From Coemansia sp. RSA 1804 (taxonomy: Eukaryota > Kickxellomycota > Kickxellomycetes > Kickxellales > Kickxellaceae): a stretch of 16,803 nt of DNA. The translations under genes were made by a program, and so were the position numbers. This document shows positions 16,040-16,803 of the stretch, piece after piece (positions within the stretch are counted from its first letter, which is position 1; every line of letters starts with the position of its first letter). The notes beneath the pieces are model-generated. The model did no database searches. It saw only the letters and a list, made by a program, of their open reading frames with translations, and was not told the origin of the DNA. Where the stretch lies: positions 1-16,803 of the forward strand of contig JANBTH010000471.1 of NCBI GenBank assembly GCA_027578815.1. The letters are read 5' to 3'.

Positions 16040-16275
16040 CCGCAATCTGGAACATGGAGGCTCCTTTTCCTGTTTGTCGCTATTGTTCTAGTCTAGCATT
16101 TCCTCCTTCTTGCACCGGCTTATGAGTTTTTTCTTTAACTTTAACTTTATTTAATCTTTCCGCTTGAGAGAAAAAGACAGCAATGGTAATTATAGAAAAG
16201 TGTTTAAAATGAAGAGAAGAGATTCACTGTGTCTTGAGCCGAGCAAACACAACAACATCTCCCGGTGTCCAGTAC
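16040..16275. other. Convergent 3' spacer after ACF1/ITC1
   Basis: This AT-rich spacer between two gene ends contains CTTTAACTTTAACTTTATTTAATC-type T/A runs near 16131-16155 that are suitable for 3'-end formation. No gene is recognised in it. Confidence 0.45.
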
Positions 16276-16803
16276 TCAGTATCCGTATCCAGACTGGCCG
16301 TTGTACCCACCACTGCCGCCGTATCCTCCTTGGTGATGGTTGTTGTTGTTGGTGCTGAAGCCGTACTCCTGCTGGGTGTATCCGCCGCTCTGGTTGTAGT
16401 AGGACGACGACTCCCCCTCCTCCTGGTACTGCGAGTGCGCAGCTCTTCCGCCATGCGACGCCGCGGCCTCCTCGATGATCTTCAGCGTAGTCTTGACAGC
16501 AGCCGTGGCCATGTCCTCCTTATCGCCGCTGCCGCCCTGCTGGCGGTGTCTGTCGAAGAGCTCCGACGCCTCGGAGACAACGTCCTCGAGCAGCCGCTCG
16601 GACGCCGCATCGCCGGCGCCTCCGAAGGACTGCTGCTGTTGGAATGGCGACGACGTCTTCTGCGCGCGACTCAGCGTCTGGACGGCTGCGGCGGCACCCA
16701 GCTGCTCGTCGGTGTATCTGCCAAGGCTGCCGCTGTTCTGCGTGTAGATCTCGTAGTGGTACCGCTCGGCCTCGGCGCGCTCAAGCCCGCCGCCGATGCT
16801 GTT
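16276..16803 (-). CDS. C-terminal part of a DUF7721/'beta-flanking'-like fungal protein, 175 aa seen
   Basis: The frame is open from the right edge to a TGA at 16276-16278, so the N-terminus lies outside the window. The order of blocks matches fungal proteins I remember as DUF7721 or 'beta-flanking protein': a polar helix with AEAERYHYEIY, then LGAAAAVQTLSRAQ (residues ~36-49 of the visible part), VVSEASELFDRH, and DKEDMATAAVKTTLKIIEEA. The last ~55 residues are Gly/Gln/Asn/Tyr/Ser-rich, ending in GGYNGQSGYGY, a prion-like low-complexity tail. The molecular function of the family is not known to me. An internal ATG at 16510-16512 would give a 78-aa protein, but the conserved region continues upstream of it, so it is not the start. 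It is convergent with ACF1/ITC1. Confidence 0.65.
   Translation of the reverse strand, partial: NSIGGGLERAEAERYHYEIYTQNSGSLGRYTDEQLGAAAAVQTLSRAQKTSSPFQQQQSFGGAGDAASERLLEDVVSEASELFDRHRQQGGSGDKEDMATAAVKTTLKIIEEAAASHGGRAAHSQYQEEGESSSYYNQSGGYTQQEYGFSTNNNNHHQGGYGGSGGYNGQSGYGY

Overview
The window looks like nuclear DNA from a compact, intron-poor fungal genome. Every large reading frame is uninterrupted. The conserved genes are eukaryotic housekeeping genes: ISA1, PIF1, VPS74 and ACF1/ITC1. The intact F-box/leucine-rich protein resembles a family I remember as greatly expanded in Kickxellomycotina (Coemansia and relatives). FunK1 kinases and AAA-like/PD-(D/E)XK proteins also occur in early-diverging fungi. 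The lineage is an inference from memory and was not tested by a search.

Layout, left to right. (1) Positions 1-56 hold the last codons of a mitochondrial Fe-S assembly gene (ISA1/ISCA1 type). (2) Positions 249-580 hold a decayed, frameshifted 3' end of an F-box/LRR gene on the minus strand. (3) Positions 816-6036 hold two same-strand genes: a FunK1-type protein kinase and a protein with an AAA-like ATPase domain followed by a probable PD-(D/E)XK nuclease. (4) Positions 6192-7814 hold an intact minus-strand F-box/LRR gene whose C-terminus is clearly paralogous to the relic in (2). (5) From 8223 on, the DNA becomes visibly richer in G+C and carries conserved genes: PIF1 helicase (+), VPS74/GOLPH3 (-), an ACF1/ITC1 chromatin-remodelling subunit (+), and the C-terminal part of a DUF7721/'beta-flanking'-like protein (-) that runs off the end.

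The most interesting part is positions 57-8222, an accessory island between conserved genes. A kinase and an NTPase-nuclease, domain types known from eukaryotic Crinkler-type effectors and conflict systems, sit head to tail. They are bracketed by a dead and a living copy of the same F-box family in the same orientation. This suggests insertion into, or duplication around, an F-box locus. Between the F-box gene and PIF1 there is also a symmetric 37-bp dyad (7996-8032), and ACGCGT (MCB-like) and CGCGAAA (SCB-like) motifs lie in the PIF1 leader.

No rRNA, tRNA, CRISPR array or intact transposable element was recognised. No domain assignment was confirmed by a database search.
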